A stretch of DNA of 16,799 nucleotides from Crocinitomicaceae bacterium (lineage in GTDB: Bacteria > Bacteroidota > Bacteroidia > Flavobacteriales_G > Salibacteraceae), in assembly GCA_018623405.1 (NCBI GenBank), contig JAAZVO010000029.1, forward strand, positions 1-16,799. Direction: 5' to 3'. The notes beneath the pieces were generated by a model that searched no databases, had not been told where the DNA came from, and saw only the letters and a program-made list of their open reading frames with translations. Made by a program: the position numbers and the translations under genes. This document shows, piece by piece, positions 1-8,886 of this stretch (positions are counted from its first letter, which is position 1; each line of letters opens with the position of its first letter).

Positions 1-3000
1 CTGTAAATCACCACATCTAAAGTTTCCACTTCACCTGCAATCAGGTCAATATTCAATAACTTATTGGTAGGGTTAGGATATAAATCCCTCACCACAAAAG
101 TTTCTTGACTCAAACAAGTTCTGTTGTTGTTCATGTTGTCATCACTACCTTCATTTTCTACATTCTCAATGCCGAGACACAACCACCCAAAGTTGTTTTC
201 TGGTCCCAACTCCAAAAGCGATTTTAAAACAATCAGCTTGGTTTCACCTGAGTTGATAGGATTCTCAATAATTTCCTTCAGGTTTTGACCTCGCTCAGTT
301 TCAGCCATAACCTCAAAGTAATCTACATTTCGAGTTCCTTGGTTGCTCACTTCAAAGCGAACTTCCATAAATCCATCTGGCTGAATATCATAACTAAGGT
401 TTTCAATAGCCAAATCCAAAAGAGGAGGAAGCACCTTTAACTGCTTGCTGATGCTATCTCTGCAACCAATCGCATTAAGCGCCACCAACTCAATGGTATG
501 CACTCCATTCTCGGTAATGGTAAAATCTAGATTATTGTCTAACCCAACAATTGAATCATTGTATCTCCATAAACTGCCAAAAAGCGGAGCAGAAAGGTTG
601 AAAAATGAAACTTCAAGAGGAGCTGCTCCAAAGGTAGGCTCAAACTCGAAATTTGGCTTTGGAGGGTGAAGTACAGAAACTACTCCATTTGCAGAATCTT
701 TGCATCCCACTGTGTTTTCAATCAAGATTTTTAGTTCAAATGAACCGCTATCAGCGAAAGCGAGGTTAAAAGTTTTACCCGTATCGATAACCATCCCATT
801 TTGAATCCAGCTCCACTTCACTATAGGGTAAACTAAAGCTTGAGAAGAATCATCAAAAACTAGTGGGGCATTGATGCAACCTGCTTGGGTAAATGGCTTC
901 GCTTCAGGCAAAGGATAAACACTAACCGTTTCAATAGCGGTATCAATACATCCTGTAGCTTCTTCCACAATTAGGCGAACCGAAAAATCGCCAAGGGAAT
1001 CATATTGATGCACCACTTTTTGGCCTTGCGACTGAATGCCGTCTCCAAAATTCCAAAAGAAATTGGCCGAGGTGTTGGTAATAGAATTAGATTGGAAAGT
1101 TTGATTGACTCCAAAACAATGATTGTCAAATGCCATGCTAGCCCTCGGTGTAAAATCTACCTTTAACGATTGCGCAGTTTGATTTTCGCAACCCCATGAA
1201 TTGGTAACCTTCAAGGTAACAAATGCAGTTATGGCGGTATCGTAGATAAAAATTGGATTTTTTGAAGTATCGTTAGTTCCGTTTGGATCTCCAAAACTCC
1301 ATAACCTTGAAGCAATTGTACCATCTATTGTAGTGGACTGATCTTGAAAATAAACCTCTCGGTTTTCACAGGCCGGACTCAACACAAAGCTAGGAGAGGG
1401 AAGATGATAAATTTGAATAGTATCGAATCCTTCGCTGTAGCAATTATCGTTAGTGAGTACACTTAATTTAATTGGATAAACTCCTGTTGTAGGATAATAG
1501 GTTTTAGGGTTTTGAACGCTATCAATTAAATTGTTTCCAAAATCCCAATTCCAAGAGCTGATGGTATCTCCAACAGCCAAAATTGAACGATCTAAAAACT
1601 GCGTAGAGTCTAAAATACACGTGGTATCAAACTGCATTTGAACGACGGCTTTTTCACCTCTTACAAAAACAAATGCCGTATCGCTGCCAGAGCAACCCAT
1701 GGTATCGGTAAGCTGCACAAAATAATCTCCTGTAGAATCAATAGCAGTTACCTCGGTGGTATCACCTGTATTCCATAAAATATTGCTTAATTGAGCTGTG
1801 GGATTAAAAATATGTATTGTTTCCCCTTTACATAACGAGGTATTAGGACCTGCATTTACTTGTTGCGGAAAATTATTGATGGAAACTGCAATTGAATCAG
1901 CTCTGCTAGCGCAACCAACCGAGTCTGTAACATCAAACCAATAATTGCCGGCTTGGGTAATTTGGAAGTTGGGGTTTGTACTGCCATCTTGCCAAAGAAA
2001 AGTAAACGCATTGGCAGGATAACTCAGGCTCCAAAGCAAAGTGTCAAACAAACAAATTTGGGTATCGGTTAATTGATTGAGGACGCTTGGGTGATTTCTG
2101 ATGGCAATATTTTGGGTGAGGGTATCCCAACAATTGTTTGAGTCTGTTACCTGCAATTGCAGTGGGTAATTTCCTGTAGCGGTAAATACATTGGAAAAAC
2201 CAGTGCCCGAAAACTGAAAATTATTCCAAAGTGTCCATTGGTAATGGGTAATGCTATCTCCTGTGGCAGTTTCTTGGATGAACAAAGAATCGTTTACACA
2301 AGGAGGAGAAACCAAAAACTGCGCGGTAGGCGAGGGCTTTACAAAATGCGTTTTAGTGATGGAGTCTAAACATCCAAAAGAATTTGAAACCACCAATTGT
2401 GGTGTGAAATTTTGGCTAGCTTGATAAATATGAATAGGAGCAACAGCATTACTGCTATTGCCATCACCAAAATCCCAACTCCAAGATACAATGCTATCCC
2501 AAGCGGAGGTGGAGGCATCTGAAAATACAGTTTCCAAGTTCTCACAAGAAAACCCAATCGTAAAATCAGCAACGGGATTAGGATAAATAGTTATCGTATC
2601 CCTAACCGAAGCCTCACACCCTGAGTCTGTAACCACGGTTAAACTGACCTCATAATAGCCTGTATCTAAATATAAGTGCGAAGGATTTTCCACCGAGTCC
2701 GTAGTGCCATCACCAAAATCCCACGACCATTGAATGATATTACCGGGGTTGGCTACCGATTGATCGGTAAACGAAACCGAATCACCCAAACACGCGTTTT
2801 GCTTGGTAAATTGAGGGGTAGGTGCTAATCCTTTGATGCCTATGGTTACCGTATCTTCTGCCACGCAGCCCAAACTATTGGTAGTGGTAACAGCAAACGT
2901 TCCCGGATTTTGGATGGTAAGGTAGGGTAGTGTATCTCCCGTGCTCCATTGGTAACTGACCGCCTCTGTTCTGCCTTCTTGCAGCTCCAACATGTTGCCC

Positions 3001-4151
3001 TGACACAAACTCCGGTCTGCCCCCAACGAGGCTTTTACCGCAAAGCTATCTACCTCAATATGTACTGTATCAGAAGTAATGGAACACCCAAAACTATCGG
3101 TTACCTGCACCCAATAATCTCCGGGTTGCGTAATGGTGAGAGCAGAGTCTGTGGAGCCGTCTTGCCAGAGGAAGGAAAAATTAGAATTTTTGGGGTTTGT
3201 ATTCCAAATTAACTGAGAAGAATTGCAAATTGTTTGGTTATTAATGAACTTTAGTTCAGGATATTGAATATTAAATGTATCAGAATGCTGTTCACCAAAA
3301 ATATTGGTGTATTGAACCCAGTACTTTCCAGATTTCGAATAACTTGAATGAATATTTGAATCACCATTACTCCATACAATACCTTTAAATAATTTAGGTA
3401 AAAAGTAGGTTTGATTGCAAAAGCTATTCAATATGATGGTGTCTTTAAAATTAATTGTTCTATGATATTTTTCAAAAAGCTCATTATGAATTTGGATTCT
3501 TTGTAAGTTTGATAATGCAGTATCATATGCTGTAAGCTCTAAAAACTTAAACTTTGAAAAATTACTCGCCATATTTCCTATTGAACCTAAAGTAATTCCA
3601 TTTGTAGAGTTGCTTCCTGTCTTTCCTTTAGAAATAAACTGCCCGTTGATGTAAAAAAAGGAAGTGTCATTTTTGTTTTCTATATTTAATATGAAAAATT
3701 TTGTTGAGTCTTTTTGAATTGGTGTATAAAACCATTGACCTGAAAAAAAATAAAAATTGGACAGATTATTCATTCTCAAAAGGGTTGATACAGAGCTTTC
3801 GCCATCAAAAATATCACCTAGCAAGCTGTCAATTTTAATAATGAGAAAATAATTGTAGGGAGGTGAAACAGAAAACCCTTTTCCTTGAAGAGCAGTTGTT
3901 TTACCATTGAACTGAATATGGCTTAGGCTAGAAAAACTACTATCAAAATAAATAAGTGGTCTTTTATTTGGATTTAATTGTGATACACTATCATTTGTTA
4001 AAGGGGAAAATACTCTTTCAACAAAATTAAGCGTATCAGTTTTTATTGATTTTGTTGAAAATGAAAACTTGAAAGTTGATTGAATAGTTAACTGGGCAGG
4101 GGCGTTAAAACTCACTAAAAAAAAAATAAATATTACAATAAAAAATCTCAT
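1..4151 (-). CDS. T9SS-exported multi-PKD/Ig-repeat surface adhesin (3' end outside window)
   Basis: An uninterrupted minus-strand frame runs from an ATG at 4151 to the left edge (1383 codons, no stop seen), so the C-terminus is missing. Residues 1-20 are a Sec signal peptide (MRFFIVIFIFFLVSFNAPAQ). Residues about 55-226 resemble a LamG/concanavalin-like domain, with a typical end (ELTAYDTALSNLQRIQIHNE). Thirteen Ig/PKD-type modules follow, each with a core tryptophan: W260, 329, 402, 475, 557, 639, 720, 793, 867, 951, 1033, 1113 and 1195. W475 and W557 sit in the PKD hallmark WSWDFGDG. Residues about 1240-1345 look CARDB-like. YPNPTNKLLNIDL from residue 1358 starts a type A T9SS sorting domain, which in known cases is recognised by the T9SS and cleaved as the protein is attached to the cell surface. 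The role is probably adhesin-like; the ligand is unknown. The first ~324 codons are much more AT-rich than the rest. Confidence 0.9.
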   Translation of the reverse strand, partial: MRFFIVIFIFFLVSFNAPAQLTIQSTFKFSFSTKSIKTDTLNFVERVFSPLTNDSVSQLNPNKRPLIYFDSSFSSLSHIQFNGKTTALQGKGFSVSPPYNYFLIIKIDSLLGDIFDGESSVSTLLRMNNLSNFYFFSGQWFYTPIQKDSTKFFILNIENKNDTSFFYINGQFISKGKTGSNSTNGITLGSIGNMASNFSKFKFLELTAYDTALSNLQRIQIHNELFEKYHRTINFKDTIILNSFCNQTYFLPKLFKGIVWSNGDSNIHSSYSKSGKYWVQYTNIFGEQHSDTFNIQYPELKFINNQTICNSSQLIWNTNPKNSNFSFLWQDGSTDSALTITQPGDYWVQVTDSFGCSITSDTVHIEVDSFAVKASLGADRSLCQGNMLELQEGRTEAVSYQWSTGDTLPYLTIQNPGTFAVTTTNSLGCVAEDTVTIGIKGLAPTPQFTKQNACLGDSVSFTDQSVANPGNIIQWSWDFGDGTTDSVENPSHLYLDTGYYEVSLTVVTDSGCEASVRDTITIYPNPVADFTIGFSCENLETVFSDASTSAWDSIVSWSWDFGDGNSSNAVAPIHIYQASQNFTPQLVVSNSFGCLDSITKTHFVKPSPTAQFLVSPPCVNDSLFIQETATGDSITHYQWTLWNNFQFSGTGFSNVFTATGNYPLQLQVTDSNNCWDTLTQNIAIRNHPSVLNQLTDTQICLFDTLLWSLSYPANAFTFLWQDGSTNPNFQITQAGNYWFDVTDSVGCASRADSIAVSINNFPQQVNAGPNTSLCKGETIHIFNPTAQLSNILWNTGDTTEVTAIDSTGDYFVQLTDTMGCSGSDTAFVFVRGEKAVVQMQFDTTCILDSTQFLDRSILAVGDTISSWNWDFGNNLIDSVQNPKTYYPTTGVYPIKLSVLTNDNCYSEGFDTIQIYHLPSPSFVLSPACENREVYFQDQSTTIDGTIASRLWSFGDPNGTNDTSKNPIFIYDTAITAFVTLKVTNSWGCENQTAQSLKVDFTPRASMAFDNHCFGVNQTFQSNSITNTSANFFWNFGDGIQSQGQKVVHQYDSLGDFSVRLIVEEATGCIDTAIETVSVYPLPEAKPFTQAGCINAPLVFDDSSQALVYPIVKWSWIQNGMVIDTGKTFNLAFADSGSFELKILIENTVGCKDSANGVVSVLHPPKPNFEFEPTFGAAPLEVSFFNLSAPLFGSLWRYNDSIVGLDNNLDFTITENGVHTIELVALNAIGCRDSISKQLKVLPPLLDLAIENLSYDIQPDGFMEVRFEVSNQGTRNVDYFEVMAETERGQNLKEIIENPINSGETKLIVLKSLLELGPENNFGWLCLGIENVENEGSDDNMNNNRTCLSQETFVVRDLYPNPTNKLLNIDLIAGEVETLDVVIY
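816..3167 (-). repeat. Internal duplication of a five-module block in the adhesin
   Basis: Core tryptophans 329, 402, 475, 557 and 639 reappear in the same order at 720, 793, 867, 951 and 1033, offsets of 391, 391, 392, 394 and 394 residues. The module types match pairwise. FLWQDGSTDS at 327-336 pairs with FLWQDGSTNP at 718-727; the WSTGDT and WNTGDT modules follow; then each block has three PKD-type modules. Within each block spacing shifts from about 73 residues (Ig-like modules) to about 82 (PKD modules). I infer that a roughly 1.17-kb block was duplicated. W1113 and W1195 extend the second block. Confidence 0.7.
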
Positions 4152-4204
4152 TTATACGTAAATAAATACTGCTAAAAGAATGGTGATTTCAGGAAGTTGT
4201 TTTT

Positions 4205-4212
4205 CAAAAATA
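4205..4212 (-). promoter_or_regulatory. Candidate Bacteroidota -7 box for the adhesin gene
   Basis: Read on the minus strand this is TATTTTTG, an exact match to the Bacteroidetes -7 consensus TAnnTTTG. It lies 53 bases upstream of the adhesin ATG and would give a leader of roughly 45-50 nt. No clear TTG -33 element lies at the usual distance, and the surrounding DNA is so AT-rich that a chance match is easy. The rest of the 4152-4390 gap shows no other feature I can support, and no convincing promoter for the plus-strand operon. Confidence 0.3.
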
Positions 4213-4390
4213 GAGATAAAAATTTTTGAGAAGGTTTGATGATGTGTTGTTTTGCTAGTTAAATTATTAATACGATTTTTTCTCAGTTTTTTATTCTTTA
4301 GGAATAACAATACTTTAAAATTTAAGTTATTCGAAATATAATTTTATTTGCAAGATGTGAATCATATTTTTTACTTATTAACATCTGTAT

Positions 4391-5593
4391 TTGATTTTAA
4401 AAAGAATTTCCGGATTTACAATTGTTAGTTTAACCACAAATGCAATTGCATTTTGTTTTCTTCCCGTTATTACTAAATATTTAACTCCCGAAGATTATGG
4501 TTTTTTATCAATATTCAACGCTTCAATAAGTCTTTTAGTAGCAATTTTTCCTTTAGGAATAAACCATACTTTAAATGTTGAATTAGTAACCAGCAAGAAA
4601 AAATACTTTGAAAAATTAGAAGTTTTTTTTAAAATTATCTTTTTTAATACTCTTATTGTTGCAGGGTTATTTGTTTTTCTTGATTTTTTTTCCCTGAACT
4701 TTTTTGGATTACCTGAAAAATTTACTTTTCTAATTCCTTTTTTTGCCTTTTTTACGATCATTCACGAATTAGTCCTAAATTATTATATCTACTTAAAAAA
4801 GTTTGCAAAATATGTTAAGCTAATCTTTTTAAAATTCTTTATTGAGTACTTTTCAATTTTAATTTTCGTAGTAATATTTCCTTTTGCTTGGAAAGGGAGA
4901 ATTCTAGCTCTAGGAATTGGCTTAGTAATGTCACTTTTTTTACTGTTAAATACTATAAGAACTAAATATGTTTTTTTATCAGGTTTTAAAAATAGTATCA
5001 TTGATTTACCTTCAATAAAAAAAAGTTTACCCTTAGCTCTTATGGGAATTTCAATTATGGTAATGAATCTTTCTGATAGGTTTTTTATTGAAAAAATCGA
5101 AGGCTTAAAGGCAACAGGTCTTTATGGAATTGCATCAACGATTGCGGGTATTTTTTTATTGGTTATTGGCTCATCCATGAATGTAATAAGGCCAATAATT
5201 TATGAAAAATTAAAATTTGGAAATAATAGGTTGACTAACTTAACTATTGGATACATATTAGGCATGTTTTCATTTGGAGTATTTTTTGTTTCTATAGTGC
5301 CATTAATATTTTATTATTTGATTAATATTTCATTTTCAGAAGCCGTTAATTACACAATTCCATTAATTATTGGATTATTTTTTTGGGGAATATTTAATTA
5401 TACTGTTTCTTTTTTTCTTTTCAAAAAGAAGAATAAAATAGTCGGAATTGTTTCTTTTTTTGGTGTTTTAATTAACTTGGGTTTTAATTATATATTCATT
5501 TCATACTTTGGAACGATTGGTGCGGCTTATTCCACTTTATTAACTTATTTTTTGATGAGTTTAATTATTTGTCTTTTGTATTACTTAAACTAA
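4391..5593 (+). CDS. Wzx-like polysaccharide flippase (MOP superfamily)
   Basis: A 400-residue, very hydrophobic protein with about twelve likely membrane helices, the usual size for Wzx/PST-type polysaccharide transporters. It probably flips the undecaprenyl-linked repeat unit across the inner membrane. Family-like features are the N-terminal helix followed by YLTPEDYG (residues 30-37), and SDRFFI (228-233) followed about a dozen residues later by GLYGIAS. The start is TTG: an in-frame TAA at 4379-4381 closes the frame upstream, and the next in-frame methionine is about 180 residues in, which would remove several helices. It is first of eight close-packed plus-strand genes, 7 bp before the acyltransferase. 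Base composition is extremely AT-rich (12 of 60 G+C at 4921). Wzx proteins diverge widely, so substrate cannot be read from sequence. The flippase call is strong; the exact subfamily is not. Confidence 0.88.
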   Translation: MILKRISGFTIVSLTTNAIAFCFLPVITKYLTPEDYGFLSIFNASISLLVAIFPLGINHTLNVELVTSKKKYFEKLEVFFKIIFFNTLIVAGLFVFLDFFSLNFFGLPEKFTFLIPFFAFFTIIHELVLNYYIYLKKFAKYVKLIFLKFFIEYFSILIFVVIFPFAWKGRILALGIGLVMSLFLLLNTIRTKYVFLSGFKNSIIDLPSIKKSLPLALMGISIMVMNLSDRFFIEKIEGLKATGLYGIASTIAGIFLLVIGSSMNVIRPIIYEKLKFGNNRLTNLTIGYILGMFSFGVFFVSIVPLIFYYLINISFSEAVNYTIPLIIGLFFWGIFNYTVSFFLFKKKNKIVGIVSFFGVLINLGFNYIFISYFGTIGAAYSTLLTYFLMSLIICLLYYLN

Positions 5594-5600
5594 AGGAAGG

Positions 5601-6152
5601 TTGATTTATAAAGTTTTTAGAAAAATAATTCAATCTATAGAAGCTATTAATTCGGAAATAAGAATTGTTGTTCTTAGAATGAAATACCCTGGAATAGAAA
5701 TTACAGGGGATTCACATATTTCTAAAGGGTGCAAAATAATTTGTGTAGATGGAGGGAAGTTGATTTTAAATAATGTTTTTATAAATTATGGAGCCTTTAT
5801 TTTTTGTTCACAAAATGCTGTATTGAAAATCGAAAAGTCATATATTGGAATGAATTCTGTAATAGCATCCTATAAAAAAATATCAATAAAAGAAAATTGT
5901 GAAATTGCTGAAATGGTAGTAATTAGGGATCAAGACCATACTCATGACCTTTCAAATAATCCCATAAAAAATCAAGGATTAAAGTCAAGTTCCATTACCT
6001 TAAATGAAAATGTTTGGGTTGGAGCAAAAGCAACTATCTTGCGAGGTGTGAGCGTAGGAAAAAACTCAGTAATTGGTGCAAATGCTTTAGTTAATAATTC
6101 TTTTTTAGAAAGTTCAATAATAGTTGGGGTTCCTGCACGAAAAATTAATTAG
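5601..6152 (+). CDS. Left-handed beta-helix (hexapeptide) acyltransferase
   Basis: A 183-residue acyltransferase of the Maa/WbbJ/WcaF type, which usually moves an acetyl group from acetyl-CoA to a sugar hydroxyl or amine in the cytoplasm. Imperfect hexapeptide repeats run through the middle of the protein and resume at VWVGAKATILRGVSVGKN from residue 138; the family-typical C-terminal signature VGVPARKI closes the protein. The loop R109-D-Q-D-H-T-H115 supplies the expected active-site histidine (H113 or H115). Start is TTG at 5601, seven bases after the flippase stop, preceded by the purine run AAAGGAAGG. An internal ATG (residue 27, MKYPGIEITG) is possible but would drop an N-terminal helix. 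It abuts the next gene (TAG then GTG). It probably O- or N-acetylates one sugar of the repeat unit; the acceptor is unknown. Confidence 0.88.
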   Translation: MIYKVFRKIIQSIEAINSEIRIVVLRMKYPGIEITGDSHISKGCKIICVDGGKLILNNVFINYGAFIFCSQNAVLKIEKSYIGMNSVIASYKKISIKENCEIAEMVVIRDQDHTHDLSNNPIKNQGLKSSSITLNENVWVGAKATILRGVSVGKNSVIGANALVNNSFLESSIIVGVPARKIN

Positions 6153-7040
6153 GTGATTATAATATTAAAAACTAAATTCTTTAATTTATTTAGATATATA
6201 TTTAAGATTTCTGCTTTTGAGAAATGGTTGAGGGAAAATACTATAGGAAAACCTCAATCTGATTTCTACTGCAAGCTAGTGCCAAACAATTACCAATACC
6301 CTTTCGGTACTATAAAAAAAATTCAGTTTAAAGAAATCATATTAGAAGTTGATATTCATGATTATGTCGGCCACTTTCTGTTTTTTGGATTTAGAGATAT
6401 TGCCCAAGAAAGATTAATTGAATTATCCAATCCAGGAAATGTGGTTATTGATGTTGGAACTAATATTGGTTCATCGCTTTTACAATTCGCAAAAAAAATA
6501 GGTTCCAAAGGAAGAGTTTATGGGTTTGAACCAGATCCTTTCAATTACAAAAAATGCCTTAAAAATGTTAGCCTAAACAAGTTTCAAAATATTGAGATTT
6601 CAAATATTGGGCTAGGTAATGAAAGTGGGAAATTTAGTCTAATTGTGGATACAGAAAGTAATAGGGGAGGTAATAGAATAAGTTTTGATAAAAAAACAAA
6701 CAAAGCAACTACACAAATTGAGGTTAGAAAATTAGACGATTGGGTTTCCAGTAAAAATATTGAAAGAGTTGATTTAATAAAAATTGATGTTGAAGGGTTT
6801 GAGTTAAAGGTTTTACAAGGTGGAAGGAATCTAATTGAACAATTTAAACCTAAACTTTTTATTGAAATAGATGATAATAATTTAAGGGCTGTAGGTGACA
6901 GTGCTAAAAAACTAATTTCTTTCTTAGAGGACCTTAATTATAAATCAATAAATGCTGTTTCACTTGAATCCATTAATTTAGGATTCAACTTTGATAATTG
7001 TCATTTTGATATTATCTCTGAAAAAGTATTACAGGATTGA
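6153..7040 (+). CDS. FkbM-family SAM-dependent methyltransferase
   Basis: A 295-residue class I methyltransferase of the FkbM family. The SAM-binding motif I is VVIDVGTNIGSS from residue 97. E126 in YGFEPDPFN is the acidic residue expected to hold the SAM ribose. DLIKIDVEGFELKVLQGG from residue 207 is the hallmark FkbM segment. Such enzymes O-methylate sugars or polyketides, and in polysaccharide clusters they usually methylate a sugar hydroxyl of the repeat unit or chain end. The start is GTG directly after the acyltransferase TAG, and the stop overlaps the next start as TTGA, so translational coupling is likely. The N-terminal ~60 residues are less conserved and may help bind the acceptor. 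Confidence 0.92.
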   Translation: MIIILKTKFFNLFRYIFKISAFEKWLRENTIGKPQSDFYCKLVPNNYQYPFGTIKKIQFKEIILEVDIHDYVGHFLFFGFRDIAQERLIELSNPGNVVIDVGTNIGSSLLQFAKKIGSKGRVYGFEPDPFNYKKCLKNVSLNKFQNIEISNIGLGNESGKFSLIVDTESNRGGNRISFDKKTNKATTQIEVRKLDDWVSSKNIERVDLIKIDVEGFELKVLQGGRNLIEQFKPKLFIEIDDNNLRAVGDSAKKLISFLEDLNYKSINAVSLESINLGFNFDNCHFDIISEKVLQD

Positions 7041-8152
7041 AAAAGGTACTATTTATTATTTCCTATATAAATAAATCCAATAATTTAGAATGGTTTTTTG
7101 AAGAATTATCAAAGGTTTCCAATATCCAAACCAATATCATTTTACTAGGAAAAAAAGGCACGCCTTTCGAGCAAAAACTAAGAGTTTTAAACGTTAAAGT
7201 AAAAGTTTACCTTCAATCGAGCAGAATCGATTTTTTTATTAATCTAGTAAGGGTTTTCATATTTCAAATTTTTTGGAGGCCAAATGTTGTTCATACACAT
7301 CTTCGAGAAGCCACATTAATCGGAATCTTTACAAGTTGGTTATTACATATCAAAAAGAGAATTTATACTCGGCATACAGCCAATTATAATCATTTGTATC
7401 ATCCCAAATCGATGGTTTTTGATAAGATAATTAATTTAATGTCTACAAAAATTATTGCTATTTCAATAAATGTTGCTAATATTCTTAAAGTTGAAGGTGT
7501 TCAACAATCCAAGATTGCCTTGATACACCATGGATTTAAAAAATCAGAGTTTGAGAATATTTCCAATGAACGAATTAATAGCATCAAAAATAAATATTGT
7601 ATTAATTCAAACCTTGTAATCGGAGTTATTTCAAGGTATATACATTTGAAAGGGTATCAATATATTATTCCTGCGCTTTCAAAAATAAAATTAAAATATC
7701 CAAGCGTCCAATTTGTTTTTGCAAATGCTTCAGGACCATATAAAAAGGAAATTGAAAAGCTAATACATCAGTACGATATAGAAAATAATTTAATTGAAAT
7801 TCCTTTTGAAGAAGATGTTATCGCCTTATTTAAAACATTTGATTTGTTTATTCATACGCCAATTAACGAAGAAATTGAGGCTTTTGGGCAAATTTATGTA
7901 GAGTCTCAATTACTGGGAATTCCATCAATTGTAACCCTTTCGGGAGTAGCGCCTGAATTTTTAAAAAGTGGATACAATACATTTGTGGTGCCCTTTAAAA
8001 ATAGCAAAGCAATTTATGAGGCAATTGAGGAATTGCTCGAAAACCACCAATTAAAAGAGGAAATAGTAAAAAATGGTCATGAAAATATTTCAAAAAAATT
8101 CAGTATTGAAGAAATGGTAAATAATCATGTCAAACTATATTTAAATGATTGA
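7037..8152 (+). CDS. GT4-type retaining glycosyltransferase
   Basis: A 371-residue GT-B glycosyltransferase. The C-terminal donor domain has ISRYIHLKG, placing R200 and K205 where the family binds the nucleotide diphosphate. The E-x7-E motif of GT4 enzymes is E281 to E289 (EAFGQIYVE), followed by SQLLGIPSIVT. The N-terminal domain opens with KKVLFIISYINKSNNLEW and has VVHTHLREATLIG, typical of family 4. It probably adds one sugar from a nucleotide-sugar donor to the growing undecaprenyl-linked repeat unit on the cytoplasmic face. The start is TTG inside a TTGA overlap with the FkbM gene; its stop overlaps the next ATG by 8 bp. Sugar specificity cannot be read. Confidence 0.92.
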   Translation: MKKVLFIISYINKSNNLEWFFEELSKVSNIQTNIILLGKKGTPFEQKLRVLNVKVKVYLQSSRIDFFINLVRVFIFQIFWRPNVVHTHLREATLIGIFTSWLLHIKKRIYTRHTANYNHLYHPKSMVFDKIINLMSTKIIAISINVANILKVEGVQQSKIALIHHGFKKSEFENISNERINSIKNKYCINSNLVIGVISRYIHLKGYQYIIPALSKIKLKYPSVQFVFANASGPYKKEIEKLIHQYDIENNLIEIPFEEDVIALFKTFDLFIHTPINEEIEAFGQIYVESQLLGIPSIVTLSGVAPEFLKSGYNTFVVPFKNSKAIYEAIEELLENHQLKEEIVKNGHENISKKFSIEEMVNNHVKLYLND

Positions 8153-8885
8153 GAAGCTTAAAACTATTTTTTGGTTTTTAAAAAAAGGGTACACCATTCA
8201 AATCGCTTCTATACTAAAAAGAGGTAGAAACGAGAATACTAGAAATGAAAGTACAGTTTGGTGTAAAGCAAATGAAATAAGTATAAATGCCGTTTTTGAA
8301 AAGTTGAAAATACCTCAATTAAGTTTTAAAGATCAAGAAAAGGAATACTTTGAATATGCGCTTTCTAAGGAAAAAGAATGTCCAATACAAATGGTGGGTA
8401 GAGGCGCTATTGATATTTTATATTCTATAGTTAAAAGCCATGAATTTAAAAATACGCTAGAAACAGGGGTAGCCTATGGTTGGAGTAGCTTAGCCATTTT
8501 AGCCGCATTACCTAAAGACGGTATTTTATTTAGTAATGATATGCCGTATCCCAAATTGAATAATGAAGATTTTGTGGGTATTGTTGTGCCAGAAAAATTT
8601 ATGTCTAAATGGAAATTGCATAGATTTCCTGATGTTATTGGATTGCCCAAAATATTTAAATCTGTTTCAAGTTTTGATTTAATTCATTACGATTCCGATA
8701 AGAGTTATCAAGGTAGAAGGTGGTCGCAACCCATTTTATGGGATAAATTGAATAAAGGGGGTTATTTTATATCTGATGATATTAATGATAATATTGCTTT
8801 TAAGGACTTTTGTGAAAAAATCGGCAAAAAACCTATGATTTTCAAGTATGACTCAAAATTTGTAGGAATTTTGAAAAAAGATTGA
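8145..8885 (+). CDS. Class I SAM-dependent methyltransferase
   Basis: A 246-residue protein with a SAM-binding core: LETGVAYGWSSLAILAAL (E106, G108, G112) as motif I, NDM soon after strand 2, and DLIHYDSDKSYQGR from residue 178, ending in GGYFISDDIND. This resembles Methyltransf_24-type enzymes found in polysaccharide and antibiotic clusters. It is distinct from the FkbM enzyme in the same operon, so the glycan may carry two methylations or one at a chain end. The HYDSDKSY segment could bind metal or acceptor, but that is inference. The start is ATG, one of only two in the operon, overlapping the upstream gene by 8 bp. The stop is one base before the next TTG start. Confidence 0.85.
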   Translation: MIEKLKTIFWFLKKGYTIQIASILKRGRNENTRNESTVWCKANEISINAVFEKLKIPQLSFKDQEKEYFEYALSKEKECPIQMVGRGAIDILYSIVKSHEFKNTLETGVAYGWSSLAILAALPKDGILFSNDMPYPKLNNEDFVGIVVPEKFMSKWKLHRFPDVIGLPKIFKSVSSFDLIHYDSDKSYQGRRWSQPILWDKLNKGGYFISDDINDNIAFKDFCEKIGKKPMIFKYDSKFVGILKKD

Positions 8886-8886
8886 C

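Noticed and set aside
2949..3212. Plus-strand open frame of 87 codons opposite the adhesin
   Set aside because: It is antisense to a well-supported domain repeat region, has no family likeness and no start context; it is a shadow of the adhesin codons. The same applies to the frames at 445-669, 2157-2369 and 2366-2572.
4386..4393. TGTATTTG as a promoter -7 box for the plus-strand operon
   Set aside because: One mismatch to TAnnTTTG, and it overlaps the TTG start codon itself, so transcription would begin inside the gene. No -33 element was seen.
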